From NCBI GenBank assembly GCA_020637635.1, contig JACKKB010000003.1:492987-556986 (forward strand): DNA of 64,000 nt, written 5' to 3'. Shown piece after piece: positions 25,194 through 34,720 of the stretch. The translations under genes were made by a program, and so were the position numbers. Source of the stretch: Albidovulum sp. (GTDB taxonomy: Bacteria; Pseudomonadota; Alphaproteobacteria; Rhodobacterales; Rhodobacteraceae). The stretch's first letter is position 1; the number at the start of each line of letters is the position of its first letter. The notes beneath the pieces were generated by a model. That model saw nothing but the letters and a program-made list of their open reading frames with translations, was not told the origin of the DNA and made no database searches.

Positions 25194-26135
25194 ATGAAGA
25201 CGATCATTCTTGCGGCCGGGCTCGCCTCGCTGCTCGGCACGACCGCGATGGCCGAGACTGTGGGCGTCTCGATGGCGCTCTTTGACGACAACTTCCTGAC
25301 CGTCCTGCGCAACGGCATCCAGAAATACGCCGACGAGCAGGGCCATACAGTCCAGATCGAGGACGCCCAGAACGACGTCGCCAAACAGCTCGACCAGATC
25401 AACAACTTCATCGCATCGGGCGTGGACGCGATCATCGTCAACCCGGTCGACACCTCTGCCACGCAGGCGATGACCGACGCCGCGGCCGCCGCGAACGTGC
25501 CGCTCGTGTTCGTGAATCGCCAGCCGGTCAACCTCGACACGCTGCCCGACAATCAGGCCTTCGTCGCGTCGAACGAGGTCGATTCCGGCACGCTCGAGAC
25601 CATCCAGCTCTGCGACAACTGGGCGGCCGAGGGCAAGTCCGAGGTAAACGCCTATGTCATGATGGGCGAGCTTTCCAACCAGGCCGCCGTCCAGCGCACC
25701 GCCGACATCCACGACGTGATGGGCGACGGTCGTTGCAAGGTGAAGATCAACATCATCGACGAGCAGACGGCGAACTGGTCCCGTGACCAGGCGCAGAGCC
25801 TGATGACCAACTGGCTTTCCACCGGCGCGGCCTTCGACGGCGTTATCGCCAACAACGACGAGATGGCAATCGGCGCGATCCAGGCGATGAAGGCCGCCGG
25901 CATCGACATGGCCTCGGTCCAGGTCGGCGGGGTCGATGCGACCCAGGATGCGCTTGTCGCGATGCAGGCCGGCGATCTCGACGTGACGGTGTTCCAGAAT
26001 GCCGCCGCTCAGGGCTCGGGCGCCCTCGACGCCGCCGTGAAGCTCGCCAAGGGCGAGGCGGTCGATCAGAAGGTCTGGGTGCCCTTCGAACTGGTGACGC
26101 CCGAGAACGTCGGCGACTACGTGTCGAAGAACTGA
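25194..26135 (+). CDS. Periplasmic sugar/cyclitol-binding protein of an ABC transporter
   Basis: The 313-residue solute-binding protein of the ribose/inositol type (Peripla_BP_4) has a 20-residue signal peptide ending TAMA-E. The mature domain shows VGVSMALFDDNF and IIVNPVDTSAT, and a long acidic face. The family includes rhizopine-binding MocB and inositol-binding IbpA; the neighbouring catabolic genes support a cyclitol ligand. A strong AAGGAGGA precedes the ATG at 25194. The gene is separated from its permease by a stable hairpin. Confidence 0.9.
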   Translation: MKTIILAAGLASLLGTTAMAETVGVSMALFDDNFLTVLRNGIQKYADEQGHTVQIEDAQNDVAKQLDQINNFIASGVDAIIVNPVDTSATQAMTDAAAAANVPLVFVNRQPVNLDTLPDNQAFVASNEVDSGTLETIQLCDNWAAEGKSEVNAYVMMGELSNQAAVQRTADIHDVMGDGRCKVKINIIDEQTANWSRDQAQSLMTNWLSTGAAFDGVIANNDEMAIGAIQAMKAAGIDMASVQVGGVDATQDALVAMQAGDLDVTVFQNAAAQGSGALDAAVKLAKGEAVDQKVWVPFELVTPENVGDYVSKN

Positions 26136-26162
26136 CCGCACGGGTTCCCTTGCAGGAACGGC

Positions 26163-26186
26163 GGGCGGCGCCTTCGGGCGCCGTCC
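26163..26186 (+). terminator. Intra-operon stem-loop with TTCG loop
   Basis: GGGCGGCGCC pairs with GGCGCCGTCC around a TTCG tetraloop, ten base pairs with one G-T. No T-run follows. It lies between the binding-protein and permease genes, where such hairpins protect the abundant upstream message from 3' decay and reduce read-through. Confidence 0.6.
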
Positions 26187-26220
26187 GTCCCCGGGACACG
26201 ACCTCGGAAGGAGCGCAGAG

Positions 26221-27294
26221 ATGAGTGACCGCGCACATGGCATCGGCGGTCTGAAATACGACCCCAGGCAGAAGGCGAAACCGCAGGAGCTGAACGTCCT
26301 GATCGCGCTCGTCCTGATCGTCGCCGCCTTCGAACTGCTCGGCCGCCTTCTCTACGGCGACAGCTTCCTCTTCAACACCCGTCCGAACGTGGATGCGATC
26401 TTCAACTGGGCGCGGCTCAACATCATCATCCTGCAGGTCTCGATCGTCGGCATCATCGCGATTGGCGTCACGCAGGTCATCATCTCGGGCGGGATCGACC
26501 TGTCCTCGGGCTCTGTCGTCGGCGCCACCGCGATGATCGTGATGAGCTTCGCGCAGACAGCGCTCGTGAACGGCAATCCGAACCCGAAGGCGATCTTCGG
26601 CGACTGGGCGATGGACCTTCCGGTGCTTGTCCCGATCCTTGTCGGGCTTGGCTGCGGCCTTCTTGCCGGCGCGGTCAACGGCGTGCTGATCGCCTATACG
26701 CGCATTCCGCCCTTCATCGCCACGCTCGGGATGATGGTCTCTGCCCGTGGCCTTGCGCGCTGGTGGTCGAACGGCCAGCCGGTATCGTTCCCGACCGACA
26801 GCTTCGCGGCGCTCGGCAAGGGCATGATGCCCGTCGTCTACTTCATCCTCCTGGCGATCCTCTTCCACCTGATCCTGCGCCACACCGTCTACGGCAAGCA
26901 CACCTATGCCATCGGCTCGAACGAGGACGCGGCGCGCATGTCGGGGATCAACGTCGCGCGTCACAAGGTCATCGTCTATGCGCTGGCCGGGATGCTGGCC
27001 GCGCTTGCCGCGATAGTGCTCTGCTCCAAGAACCTCACCGCTCAGGCGGGCATGGGGGTGATGTATGAACTTGACGCCATCGCGATGTCGGTGATCGGCG
27101 GGGTCAGCCTTGCCGGCGGCCGCGGATCGATCATCGGAACCGTTCTCGGCGCGCTGATCTTCGGCGTCATCATTTCGGGCTTCACGTTTCTCAAGCTCGA
27201 CGCATACTACCAGGAGATGGTGAAGGGCGCGATCATCGTCGGGGCCGTCGTTCTCGACCAATGGCGCCAACGCCGTGGCGCGGCCAGTCCGTGA
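26221..27294 (+). CDS. Sugar ABC transporter permease
   Basis: The 357-residue BPD_transp_2 permease has about nine hydrophobic segments from residue 26 onward. It carries the family signatures ISGGIDLSSGS and the late EDAARMSGIN coupling loop, followed by GGVSLAGGRGS. It matches the RbsC/inositol permease type. It forms an importer with the binding protein upstream and the ATPase 11 bp downstream. The ATG at 26221 follows GGAAGGAG. Confidence 0.93.
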   Translation: MSDRAHGIGGLKYDPRQKAKPQELNVLIALVLIVAAFELLGRLLYGDSFLFNTRPNVDAIFNWARLNIIILQVSIVGIIAIGVTQVIISGGIDLSSGSVVGATAMIVMSFAQTALVNGNPNPKAIFGDWAMDLPVLVPILVGLGCGLLAGAVNGVLIAYTRIPPFIATLGMMVSARGLARWWSNGQPVSFPTDSFAALGKGMMPVVYFILLAILFHLILRHTVYGKHTYAIGSNEDAARMSGINVARHKVIVYALAGMLAALAAIVLCSKNLTAQAGMGVMYELDAIAMSVIGGVSLAGGRGSIIGTVLGALIFGVIISGFTFLKLDAYYQEMVKGAIIVGAVVLDQWRQRRGAASP

Positions 27295-27305
27295 GGGAGG
27301 AAGTG

Positions 27306-28076
27306 ATGGACGACATCATTCTGGAAACCCGCAACCTGACCAAGCACTACGGCGGCGTCCATGCGCTTCAGGGTGCGAACTTCGTGCTGCGCAAGGGCGA
27401 ACATGTGGCGATCATGGGCGACAACGGGGCCGGCAAATCCACCTTCGTGCGCCAGATCACCGGGGTCGAGCAACGAACGCGCGGCGAGATCATCTTCAAC
27501 GGCAGTCCGGTGAATTTCGCTGGCCCACTCGATGCGCGCGAGGCCGGGATCGAGACGGTCTTCCAGACGCTGGCGCTCGCCGACCATCTCGACGTTTCCG
27601 ACAATCTCTTCCTTGGCCGCGAAAGGATCCGCTTTCGTCTCGGCCCCTTCTCGATCCTCGACTACCGGGCCATGCGCGAGGCGACGCTGGAGGCGCTGCA
27701 GAGGACCGGGGTGAAGATCCCGAACATCCACAACACGATCGAACGCATGTCGGGCGGACAGCGCCAGTGCGTCGCCATCGCGCGCACCGCGACCTTCCAT
27801 TCCAAGCTGACGATCATGGACGAACCGACCGCCGCACTCGGCGTGCAGGAAACGGCTCAGGTCGAGGCGATCATCCGCACGCTGAAGGAACAGGGCGAAC
27901 CCCTCATCCTCATCAGCCACAACATGCGGCAGGTCTTCGACCTCGTGGACCGTATCGTGGTCTTCCGGCGCGGGCGCATCTGCGCCAACCTCAGGAAGGA
28001 GGAGACCGACGGGCAGGATGTCGTCGCCTATATCACCGGCGCGAAGACACAGCCGGAATACGAGGATGCGGCATGA
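27306..28076 (+). CDS. Sugar ABC transporter ATP-binding protein (single-domain)
   Basis: The 256-residue ATPase has Walker A GDNGAGKST (around residue 40), the signature MSGGQRQC and Walker B LTIMDEPTAALG. RbsA-type sugar ATPases usually have two tandem domains of about 500 residues. This one is single-domain, as in the FrcA-like subgroup, and so probably acts as a homodimer. The ATG at 27306 follows GAGGAAG. The stop overlaps the SDR start (ATGA). Confidence 0.92.
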   Translation: MDDIILETRNLTKHYGGVHALQGANFVLRKGEHVAIMGDNGAGKSTFVRQITGVEQRTRGEIIFNGSPVNFAGPLDAREAGIETVFQTLALADHLDVSDNLFLGRERIRFRLGPFSILDYRAMREATLEALQRTGVKIPNIHNTIERMSGGQRQCVAIARTATFHSKLTIMDEPTAALGVQETAQVEAIIRTLKEQGEPLILISHNMRQVFDLVDRIVVFRRGRICANLRKEETDGQDVVAYITGAKTQPEYEDAA

Positions 28077-28840
28077 TGATCCACGCCGATACCTCCGCGC
28101 TCGTCATCGGCGGCACGCAGGGTCTTGGCCTCGCCATTGCCGAGCGACTGAGGGCCGAGGGCTGCACGCGTCTCGTGATCACCGGGCGCGACCGTGCAAA
28201 GGGCGAGACCGCCGCAGCGGGGCTTGGGGCCCACTTCCTTCCGGTCGACCTCGCGGACACGCAGGCGACGATCCGTCTGGTCGACGAGGCGGCCGAGCGG
28301 CTTGGCGGACTGAACGCGCTGGCGACCTCCGCGGCGGCCACCGACCGCGGCTCGATCCTCGACACCGATCCCGCGCTCTGGGACCGGCTGATGGCGATCA
28401 ACGTCCGGTCGCCCTTCTTCGCGCTTCAACGGTTCGTGCAGCGCGCGATCGCGACCGGGCATCCGGCGGCAGCGGTCAACATCCTCTCGATGGTCGTCCA
28501 CTGCGGCCAGACGTTCCTGGCGCCCTATTCGGCCTCGAAGGCCGCGCTCGCAAACGTCACGAGGAACGCCGCGTCGACACTGCGCCATCACCGCATCCGC
28601 GTGAATGGCATCAACTGCGGCTGGATGGACACGCCTGGTGAGGATGCCGTCCAGCGCCGCTTCCACGGTGCCGGCGACGATTGGCTGGAGAAGGCCGAGG
28701 CGCGCCAGCCGTTCGGGACGCTCGTGAAGCCGGCCCATGTCGCCGGGCTTGCCGCCTACATGCTTGGGTCCGGGTCCGGGGTGATGACCGGCTCGATCGT
28801 CGATTTCGATCAGAATGTAGCCGGGGCCTACCCGGAATGA
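28073..28840 (+). CDS. Short-chain dehydrogenase/reductase
   Basis: The 255-residue classical SDR has the nucleotide-binding GGTQGLG near residue 13, an NVRSPFF block, and the catalytic Tyr-Lys in YSASK near residue 153. The ABC-SDR-iolG order suggests it oxidises or reduces a cyclitol or sugar intermediate, perhaps the substrate-specific entry step. The exact reaction is unknown. It is translationally coupled to the ATPase gene and ends 10 bp before iolG. Confidence 0.87.
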   Translation: MMIHADTSALVIGGTQGLGLAIAERLRAEGCTRLVITGRDRAKGETAAAGLGAHFLPVDLADTQATIRLVDEAAERLGGLNALATSAAATDRGSILDTDPALWDRLMAINVRSPFFALQRFVQRAIATGHPAAAVNILSMVVHCGQTFLAPYSASKAALANVTRNAASTLRHHRIRVNGINCGWMDTPGEDAVQRRFHGAGDDWLEKAEARQPFGTLVKPAHVAGLAAYMLGSGSGVMTGSIVDFDQNVAGAYPE

Positions 28841-28850
28841 GAGGAAGACC

Positions 28851-29858
28851 ATGACGGCACGTTTCGCAGTTCTGGGCGCCGGGCGCATCGGACAGGTCCA
28901 TGCCCGCGCCATCAGCTCCACCGCCGGGGCCAGCCTTGTCGCCGTTGCGGACGCGCTTCCGGCAGCCGCCGAGGCCATGGCCGGCACCTACGGCTGCGAT
29001 ATCCGCAGCATCGATGCGATCGAGAAGGCCACGGATGTCGACGCGGTGGTGATCTGCACCCCGACCGACACCCATGCCGATCTCATCGAGCGTTTCGCCC
29101 GCGCCGGCAAGGCGATCTTCTGCGAAAAGCCCGTGGACCTGAGCATCGACCGGGTCAGGCGCTGCCTCGATGTCGTGGACCAGACGGGCGCCACGCTGAT
29201 GGTCGGCTTCAACCGCCGCTTCGACCCCGATTTCATTGCCTCGAAAGCCGCCATCGACCGCGGCGCCATCGGCAAGGTCGAGATGGTGACGATCACCTCG
29301 CGCGATCCCGGCGCGCCGCCACTGGACTACATCCCGCGCTCGGGCGGGATCTTCCGCGACATGACGATCCACGACTTCGACATGGCGCGCTGGCTTCTGG
29401 GCGAGGAACCGACGACGGTCCTGGCCGCCGCCTCGGTCCTGACCGATCCCCGGATCGGCGAGCTGGGCGACTTCGACAGCGTCAACGTGATCCTGCGGAC
29501 AGGGAGCGGGCGTCAGGCGGTTATCACCAACTCGCGCCGCGCGAGCTATGGCTACGACCAGCGGATCGAGGTGCACGGCGAGAAGGGAAGCGTCGCCGCC
29601 GCCAACACGCACGAGTCCAAGGTCCAGATCGCGACGTCGGACGGATTCCGGAAGCCGCCGCTGCTGAATTTCTTCATGACCCGCTACACTGCGGCCTATG
29701 CCAACGAGATCGCCGCCTTCATCGAGGCAATCAACGCCGGGACGGCGCCACCCACCTCGGGCGAGGATGGGCTGAAGGCTCTGGCGCTGGCCGAGGCGGC
29801 GCTGCTCTCGGTGAAAGAACGCCGCGCGGTCGAGGTTTCGGAAGTGCTGGGCAGATGA
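28851..29858 (+). CDS. iolG: Inositol 2-dehydrogenase
   Basis: IolG oxidises myo-inositol (or a related isomer) to scyllo-inosose with NAD, the first step of the Iol pathway. The 335-residue protein has the Rossmann motif GAGRIGQVHAR, the CEKPVDL block near residue 95 carrying the catalytic Lys, and SGGIFRDMTIHDFD with the catalytic Asp/His. Length and motifs are those of IolG rather than generic Gfo/Idh. Its stop overlaps iolC as ATGA. Confidence 0.92.
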   Translation: MTARFAVLGAGRIGQVHARAISSTAGASLVAVADALPAAAEAMAGTYGCDIRSIDAIEKATDVDAVVICTPTDTHADLIERFARAGKAIFCEKPVDLSIDRVRRCLDVVDQTGATLMVGFNRRFDPDFIASKAAIDRGAIGKVEMVTITSRDPGAPPLDYIPRSGGIFRDMTIHDFDMARWLLGEEPTTVLAAASVLTDPRIGELGDFDSVNVILRTGSGRQAVITNSRRASYGYDQRIEVHGEKGSVAAANTHESKVQIATSDGFRKPPLLNFFMTRYTAAYANEIAAFIEAINAGTAPPTSGEDGLKALALAEAALLSVKERRAVEVSEVLGR

Positions 29859-31777
29859 GCGGCACTGGCAAGACGCTCGACGTCATCACCATCGGTCGCG
29901 CCTCTGTCGACCTCTACGGCGGGCAGGTCGGGGGGCGGCTGGAGGATATGGCGTCGTTCCAGAAATACATCGGCGGCTCACCTGCCAATATCGCCGCCGG
30001 GTCCGCGCGGCTGGGGTTGCGCGCCGCACTGATCACCCGTGTCGGGGACGAACACATGGGCCGCTTCGTCCGTGAGGAACTGACGCGCGAGAAGGTCGAT
30101 GTGCGGGGCGTGGTGACGGACCCGGAGCGGCTGACGGCGCTGGTCCTTCTCGGCATCCGCGACCAGCATCGGTTCCCGCTGATCTTCTACCGCGAGAACT
30201 GCGCCGACATGGCGCTCTGCGAGGACGACATCGACCCCGCGCTGATCGGCGCGGCGCGGGCGGTGGTGGCGACCGGCACGCACCTGTCGCATCGCCGCAC
30301 CAAGGCCGCGGTCCTGAAGGCACTGCGGTTGGCGCGCGACGCGGGCGCGCAATGCGCGCTCGACATCGACTACCGGCCGAACCTCTGGGGCCTGGCGGGG
30401 CATGGCGCCGGTGAAAGCCGCTATGTCGAAAGTGCCGCCGTCACCGAACGCCTGCAGGAGACGCTCGCGCTCTTCGACCTCATCGTCGGCACCGAGGAAG
30501 AGTTCCATATCGCCGGCGGTACGACCGACACGGTCGCGGCGCTTCGCACGGTGCGCGCGCTGACGCCGGCGACACTGGTCTGCAAGCGTGGGCCGATGGG
30601 CGCCGTAGCCTTCACCGGGGCGATCCCGGACAGCCTCGACGATGGCGAAAGCGGCCCCGGCTTCCCGATCGAGGTCTTCAATGTCCTCGGCGCCGGTGAC
30701 GGATTCTTCGCCGGACTTCTGAAGGGTTGGCTCACCGGGCAGGATTGGCCGACCGCGCTGACATATGCCAATGCCTGCGGCGCCTTCGCCGTCAGCCGCC
30801 ACGGCTGCACGCCGGCCTATCCGAGCTGGGAGGAGTTGCAGGTCTTCCTCAAGCGCGGCGTCAGGGAGAAGGCCTTGCGCCATGACGCGGAACTCGAGCA
30901 GATCCACTGGTCGACGACCCGCAGGGGCACCTGGCCCGAGATGCGGGTCTTCGCCTTCGACCATCGGATGCAGTTCGAGGCCATGGAGGGCGCGACGCCC
31001 GAAAGGATCGCTGCCTTCAAGAAGCTCTGCCTGACTGCCGCCTGCGAGGTTCAGGCGGGCCGGCCGGGCTACGGCATCCTGTGCGATGAGCGCCTCGGAC
31101 GCGACGCGCTTCATGCCGCCGCCGACTCCGGCCTCTGGATCGGGCGGCCCACGGAATGGCCCGGTTCGCGCCCCTTGCAGATCGAACCCGCACTCGGCCC
31201 CGATTTCGGTGGCCTGGCCGAATGGCCGCTCGCCCACGTCGTCAAATGCCTCTGCTTCTGCCACCCGGAAGACGACGCCGCCACCTGGGCCGCGCAGGAA
31301 GACACCCTGCGCCGCCTCTTCGCCGCGGCCCGCCGCAACCGGCTGGAGTTCCTGCTGGAGGTGATCCCTTCCAGGGTCGGCCGTGTCGACGACGCGACGA
31401 CCGCGCTGGTGATCCAGCACTTCTACGATATCGGCGTCTTTCCCGACTGGTGGAAGCTCGAGCCCTTTCGCAGCGAGACCGCTTGGCAGGCGGCCGTCAG
31501 CGCCATCGAACGCAACGATCCGCACACGCGCGGCATCGTCGTCCTTGGCCTCGATGCCCCCGCGGACGAACTTGCCGCGAGCTTCGCGCTCGCCGCGCGG
31601 CAACCCCTGGTCAAAGGTTTCGCCGTCGGACGGACGATCTTCGGTCAGCCCGCGCGCGACTGGATGGCCGGGCGGATCGACGACGCAACCGCCGTGGCGC
31701 GCATGGCCGAGAGTTACGGCGCGCTCTGCGCTGTCTGGGACAAGGCACGCGCCAGCGCGCGAAAGGAGGCCGCATGA
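29855..31777 (+). CDS. iolC: 5-dehydro-2-deoxygluconokinase fused to a DUF2090 aldolase-like domain
   Basis: The 640-residue two-domain protein has an N-terminal PfkB kinase (residues 8-340), with GGSPANIAAG and the catalytic GAGDGFF near residue 280, which phosphorylates 5-dehydro-2-deoxygluconate. The C-terminal DUF2090 part (about 350-630), with MRVFAFDHRMQF, replaces a separate IolJ: it is taken to cleave the phosphate to malonate semialdehyde and DHAP. This fusion is usual in proteobacterial iol operons. It overlaps iolG and iolD by four bases at each end. Confidence 0.94.
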   Translation: MSGTGKTLDVITIGRASVDLYGGQVGGRLEDMASFQKYIGGSPANIAAGSARLGLRAALITRVGDEHMGRFVREELTREKVDVRGVVTDPERLTALVLLGIRDQHRFPLIFYRENCADMALCEDDIDPALIGAARAVVATGTHLSHRRTKAAVLKALRLARDAGAQCALDIDYRPNLWGLAGHGAGESRYVESAAVTERLQETLALFDLIVGTEEEFHIAGGTTDTVAALRTVRALTPATLVCKRGPMGAVAFTGAIPDSLDDGESGPGFPIEVFNVLGAGDGFFAGLLKGWLTGQDWPTALTYANACGAFAVSRHGCTPAYPSWEELQVFLKRGVREKALRHDAELEQIHWSTTRRGTWPEMRVFAFDHRMQFEAMEGATPERIAAFKKLCLTAACEVQAGRPGYGILCDERLGRDALHAAADSGLWIGRPTEWPGSRPLQIEPALGPDFGGLAEWPLAHVVKCLCFCHPEDDAATWAAQEDTLRRLFAAARRNRLEFLLEVIPSRVGRVDDATTALVIQHFYDIGVFPDWWKLEPFRSETAWQAAVSAIERNDPHTRGIVVLGLDAPADELAASFALAARQPLVKGFAVGRTIFGQPARDWMAGRIDDATAVARMAESYGALCAVWDKARASARKEAA

Positions 31778-33606
31778 CCGGCACGATCAGGCTGACCGCT
31801 GCGCAGGCGATGATTGCCTATCTTGCCGCGCAGAAGACCGCGAGCGGCGAGCGCTTCCTCGCCGGTTGCTGGGCGATCTTCGGCCACGGCAATGTCGCCG
31901 GCATCGGCGAGGCTCTCCATCAAGCCGGCGACGCCTTTCCGACCTGGCGGGGACACAACGAACAGACCATGGCGCATGCTGCCATCGCCTATGCCAAGCA
32001 GCTGGCGCGAGACCGGGCGATGATGGTCACCTCTTCCATCGGACCCGGCGCCACCAACATGGTGACGGCGGCGGCGCTGGCGCATGTGAACCGGCTGCCG
32101 GTGCTCTTCGTGCCGGGCGACGTCTTCGCCGGCCGCGGGCCGGACCCGGTTCTGCAGCAGATCGAGGATTTCGGCGACGGCACTCTCAGCGCCAATGACT
32201 GCTTCCGCCCCGTCAGCCGCTATTTCGACCGCATCACGCGGCCCGAGCAGCTCCTGACCGCGCTGCCCCGTGCGATGCGGGTGATGACCGATCCTGCCGA
32301 CTGCGGGCCGGTAACGCTCGCCTTCTGCCAGGACGTGCAGGCCGAGGCCTTCGACTGGCCTGCGGCGTTCTTCACCGAAACTGTCTGGCGCCGCCGGATA
32401 CCCCAACCAGATCCGGCCGAGGTGGCCGCCGTCGCCGCGCTACTCAAGGCGGCGAGGACACCCGTCATCGTCGCCGGCGGCGGGGTCCATTACGGCCACG
32501 CGACGGAAGCGTTGCGGGACTTCGCCGAGCGCCATCTCATCCCCGTGGTGGAAAGCCAGGCGGGCAAGTCGGCGCTGCCATGGGACCATCCGCTCAACCT
32601 CGGCCCCGTGGGTGTCACCGGTGCCGCGAGCGCGAACGATCTCTGTGCGCGTGCCGACCTCGTCCTCGGCGTCGGCACACGGTTTCAGGATTTCACGACC
32701 GGCTCCCGGGCGCTTTTCCGCGCCCCGGAGAGGCAGCTTGTCAGTCTCAACGTTGCCGCCTATGACGCGATGAAGCACGGCGCCGAGCCATTGTGCTGCG
32801 ATGCCGCGGCGGGCCTCGCGGCATTGTCGGCAGCGCTTGGCGACAACCGCTTCGCGGCACCCGCGCCCTCCCTGAAGGCGAACTGGTTCGCGAGCGTCGA
32901 TCCCCTGACCGATGCACCCGGCGAGGGCAACACGCTGCCGACTGACCAACAGGTCATCGGCGCGGTCCAGCGAGCCGCGGGTCCCGACACCGTCGTCATG
33001 TGTGCCGCCGGCACCATGCCGGGCGAGCTGCACAAGCTCTGGAAGGCGGGGCGGCCAGGCAGCTACCATATGGAATACGGCTATTCCTGCATGGGCTACG
33101 AACTCGCCGGGGCCATGGGCATCAAGATGGCCGAGCCCGCCCGCGATGTCATCTGCATGCTTGGCGATGGCAGCTACATGATGGCCAACTCGGAGCTTGC
33201 CACGGCGGCGATGATGGGCATCGGCTTTACCGTCGTCGTCACCGACAACCGCGGTTTCGGCTGCATCAACCGGCTGCAGATGGGCACCGGCGGAGCCGAG
33301 TTCAACAATCTTCTCGATACGGCCCGCCATGTGACGCCCTCGGCGATCGACTTCGCGGCCCACGCGGGCGCGATGGGCGCCGTCGCTGTCAAGGCGGCGA
33401 GCATTGCCGAACTCGAGGCGCATCTGGCTGCCGCCAGGGGCGCCTCTCGGCCCCATGTCATCGTCATCGACACCGACCCCTATCCTTCCACGCCCCACGG
33501 CGGCTCCTGGTGGGACGTGGCAGTGCCCGAGGTCAGCCGAAGGCGCGAGGTAGCCGCCGCCCGCGCCACCTACGAACAGCAACGCAAGGCGCAGGTGAAA
33601 ACATGA
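31774..33606 (+). CDS. iolD: 3D-(3,5/4)-trihydroxycyclohexane-1,2-dione hydrolase
   Basis: IolD is the thiamine-diphosphate enzyme that opens the cyclohexane ring, giving 5-deoxyglucuronate. The 610-residue product has the ThDP-activating glutamate at E63 (RGHNEQTMAH). The diphosphate/Mg motif begins GDGSYMMANSE and ends in VTDNRGFG. It shares the acetolactate-synthase fold. The ATG at 31774 overlaps the iolC stop. Its end overlaps iolE, so iolC-D-E are translated as a coupled unit. Confidence 0.96.
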   Translation: MTGTIRLTAAQAMIAYLAAQKTASGERFLAGCWAIFGHGNVAGIGEALHQAGDAFPTWRGHNEQTMAHAAIAYAKQLARDRAMMVTSSIGPGATNMVTAAALAHVNRLPVLFVPGDVFAGRGPDPVLQQIEDFGDGTLSANDCFRPVSRYFDRITRPEQLLTALPRAMRVMTDPADCGPVTLAFCQDVQAEAFDWPAAFFTETVWRRRIPQPDPAEVAAVAALLKAARTPVIVAGGGVHYGHATEALRDFAERHLIPVVESQAGKSALPWDHPLNLGPVGVTGAASANDLCARADLVLGVGTRFQDFTTGSRALFRAPERQLVSLNVAAYDAMKHGAEPLCCDAAAGLAALSAALGDNRFAAPAPSLKANWFASVDPLTDAPGEGNTLPTDQQVIGAVQRAAGPDTVVMCAAGTMPGELHKLWKAGRPGSYHMEYGYSCMGYELAGAMGIKMAEPARDVICMLGDGSYMMANSELATAAMMGIGFTVVVTDNRGFGCINRLQMGTGGAEFNNLLDTARHVTPSAIDFAAHAGAMGAVAVKAASIAELEAHLAAARGASRPHVIVIDTDPYPSTPHGGSWWDVAVPEVSRRREVAAARATYEQQRKAQVKT

Positions 33607-34508
33607 TCCAGTTCGGCACCAACCCCATCGCCTGGGCCAATGACGACGACCATTCGATCGGCGCCGATATACCGACCGAACGGATCCTGCGCGAGGCAGG
33701 CGAGGAGATCGGCTTCGACGGGATCGAGAACGGCCACCGCTGGCCCGAGGACCCCGAGGCGCTGCGTGCGCTTCTGGCCAGCCACGGTCTCAAGTTCATC
33801 TCCGGCTGGTATTCGACCGAGCTGCTGACCCGCTCGGTCGAGGACGAGATCAATGCCGCCCGCCGCCACATCGCCAGGCTGAAGCACAACGGCTGCAAGG
33901 TGATGATCGTCTGCGAAACCTCGAATGCGATCCACTGCGATGCCACCCGGCCGGTGAACGACCGCCCCCGGCTGAGCGCGGAGGAAATGGCCGCCTTCGG
34001 CAGGAAGCTCGAAACCTTCGCGAAATATCTTGCCGGCGAAGGGCTCACGCTCGTCTACCATCACCACATGGGAACCATCGTCGAAAGCCCCGAGGAGATC
34101 GACGCGCTGATGGCAGCGACGGGGCCGAAGGTGCATCTGCTGTTCGATGCCGGGCACTGCTACTTCGGCGGCGGCGATCCGGTCGCTGTGCTGACGAAAC
34201 ACATCGGGCGTGTGCGCCATTTCCACGCCAAGAACGTGCGCCCCGACGTCATGGCCCGGGTGCGGAGCGAGGGGCTCTCGTTCCTGCAGGGCGTCGTCGC
34301 CGGCGTCTTCACCGTGCCGGGCGATCAGGAGGGTGCGGTGGATTTCGCGCCGCTGATGAGGATCCTGGCGGCGAATGCCTATTCCGGCTGGATCGTGATC
34401 GAGGCGGAACAGGATCCCGGGCTGCGCAATCCGCTTCTCTACCAGACCCTCGGCCTCGCGACGCTGAAACGGCTCGCCGCCGAGGCAGGGATGACGCGGG
34501 CGGTATGA
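33603..34508 (+). CDS. iolE: 2-keto-myo-inositol dehydratase (inosose dehydratase)
   Basis: IolE dehydrates scyllo-inosose to the diketone used by IolD. The 301-residue TIM barrel (AP_endonuc_2 family) begins FGTNPIAW, with metal-site histidines and acidic residues in VYHHHMGT, LLFDAGHC and RHFHAKNV and a late glutamate in VIEAEQD. ATGA overlap with iolD; its own stop overlaps the small membrane gene. Confidence 0.94.
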   Translation: MIQFGTNPIAWANDDDHSIGADIPTERILREAGEEIGFDGIENGHRWPEDPEALRALLASHGLKFISGWYSTELLTRSVEDEINAARRHIARLKHNGCKVMIVCETSNAIHCDATRPVNDRPRLSAEEMAAFGRKLETFAKYLAGEGLTLVYHHHMGTIVESPEEIDALMAATGPKVHLLFDAGHCYFGGGDPVAVLTKHIGRVRHFHAKNVRPDVMARVRSEGLSFLQGVVAGVFTVPGDQEGAVDFAPLMRILAANAYSGWIVIEAEQDPGLRNPLLYQTLGLATLKRLAAEAGMTRAV

Positions 34509-34720
34509 GCGGAGTCCTCGGCATCCGGCATCCGTTCTTCCTGCCGCTCTGGCGGCGGGTCCTGACGGTTGCGGTCTGCCTCGGCTGGGCGACGTTCGAA
34601 CTCATGGGCGGCGCCGTCTTCTGGGCGATCATCTTCGGCGCGCTCGGGCTTGCTGCCGGCTACGAGTTCTTCGTGGCCTTCGACCCGGCGAACTACAAGG
34701 ACAGGGAGATCGGCGGATGA
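34505..34720 (+). CDS. Small two-helix membrane protein inside the iol operon
   Basis: The 71-residue product has two predicted membrane helices (about 17-36 and 38-58) and a charged tail DPANYKDREIGG. Both ends overlap neighbours by four bases (ATGA with iolE and with iolB), so it is translated as part of the operon rather than being a chance frame. I do not recognise it as a characterised Iol protein. Position suggests a membrane-linked auxiliary role in cyclitol uptake or catabolism, but function is unknown. Confidence 0.75.
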   Translation: MSGVLGIRHPFFLPLWRRVLTVAVCLGWATFELMGGAVFWAIIFGALGLAAGYEFFVAFDPANYKDREIGG

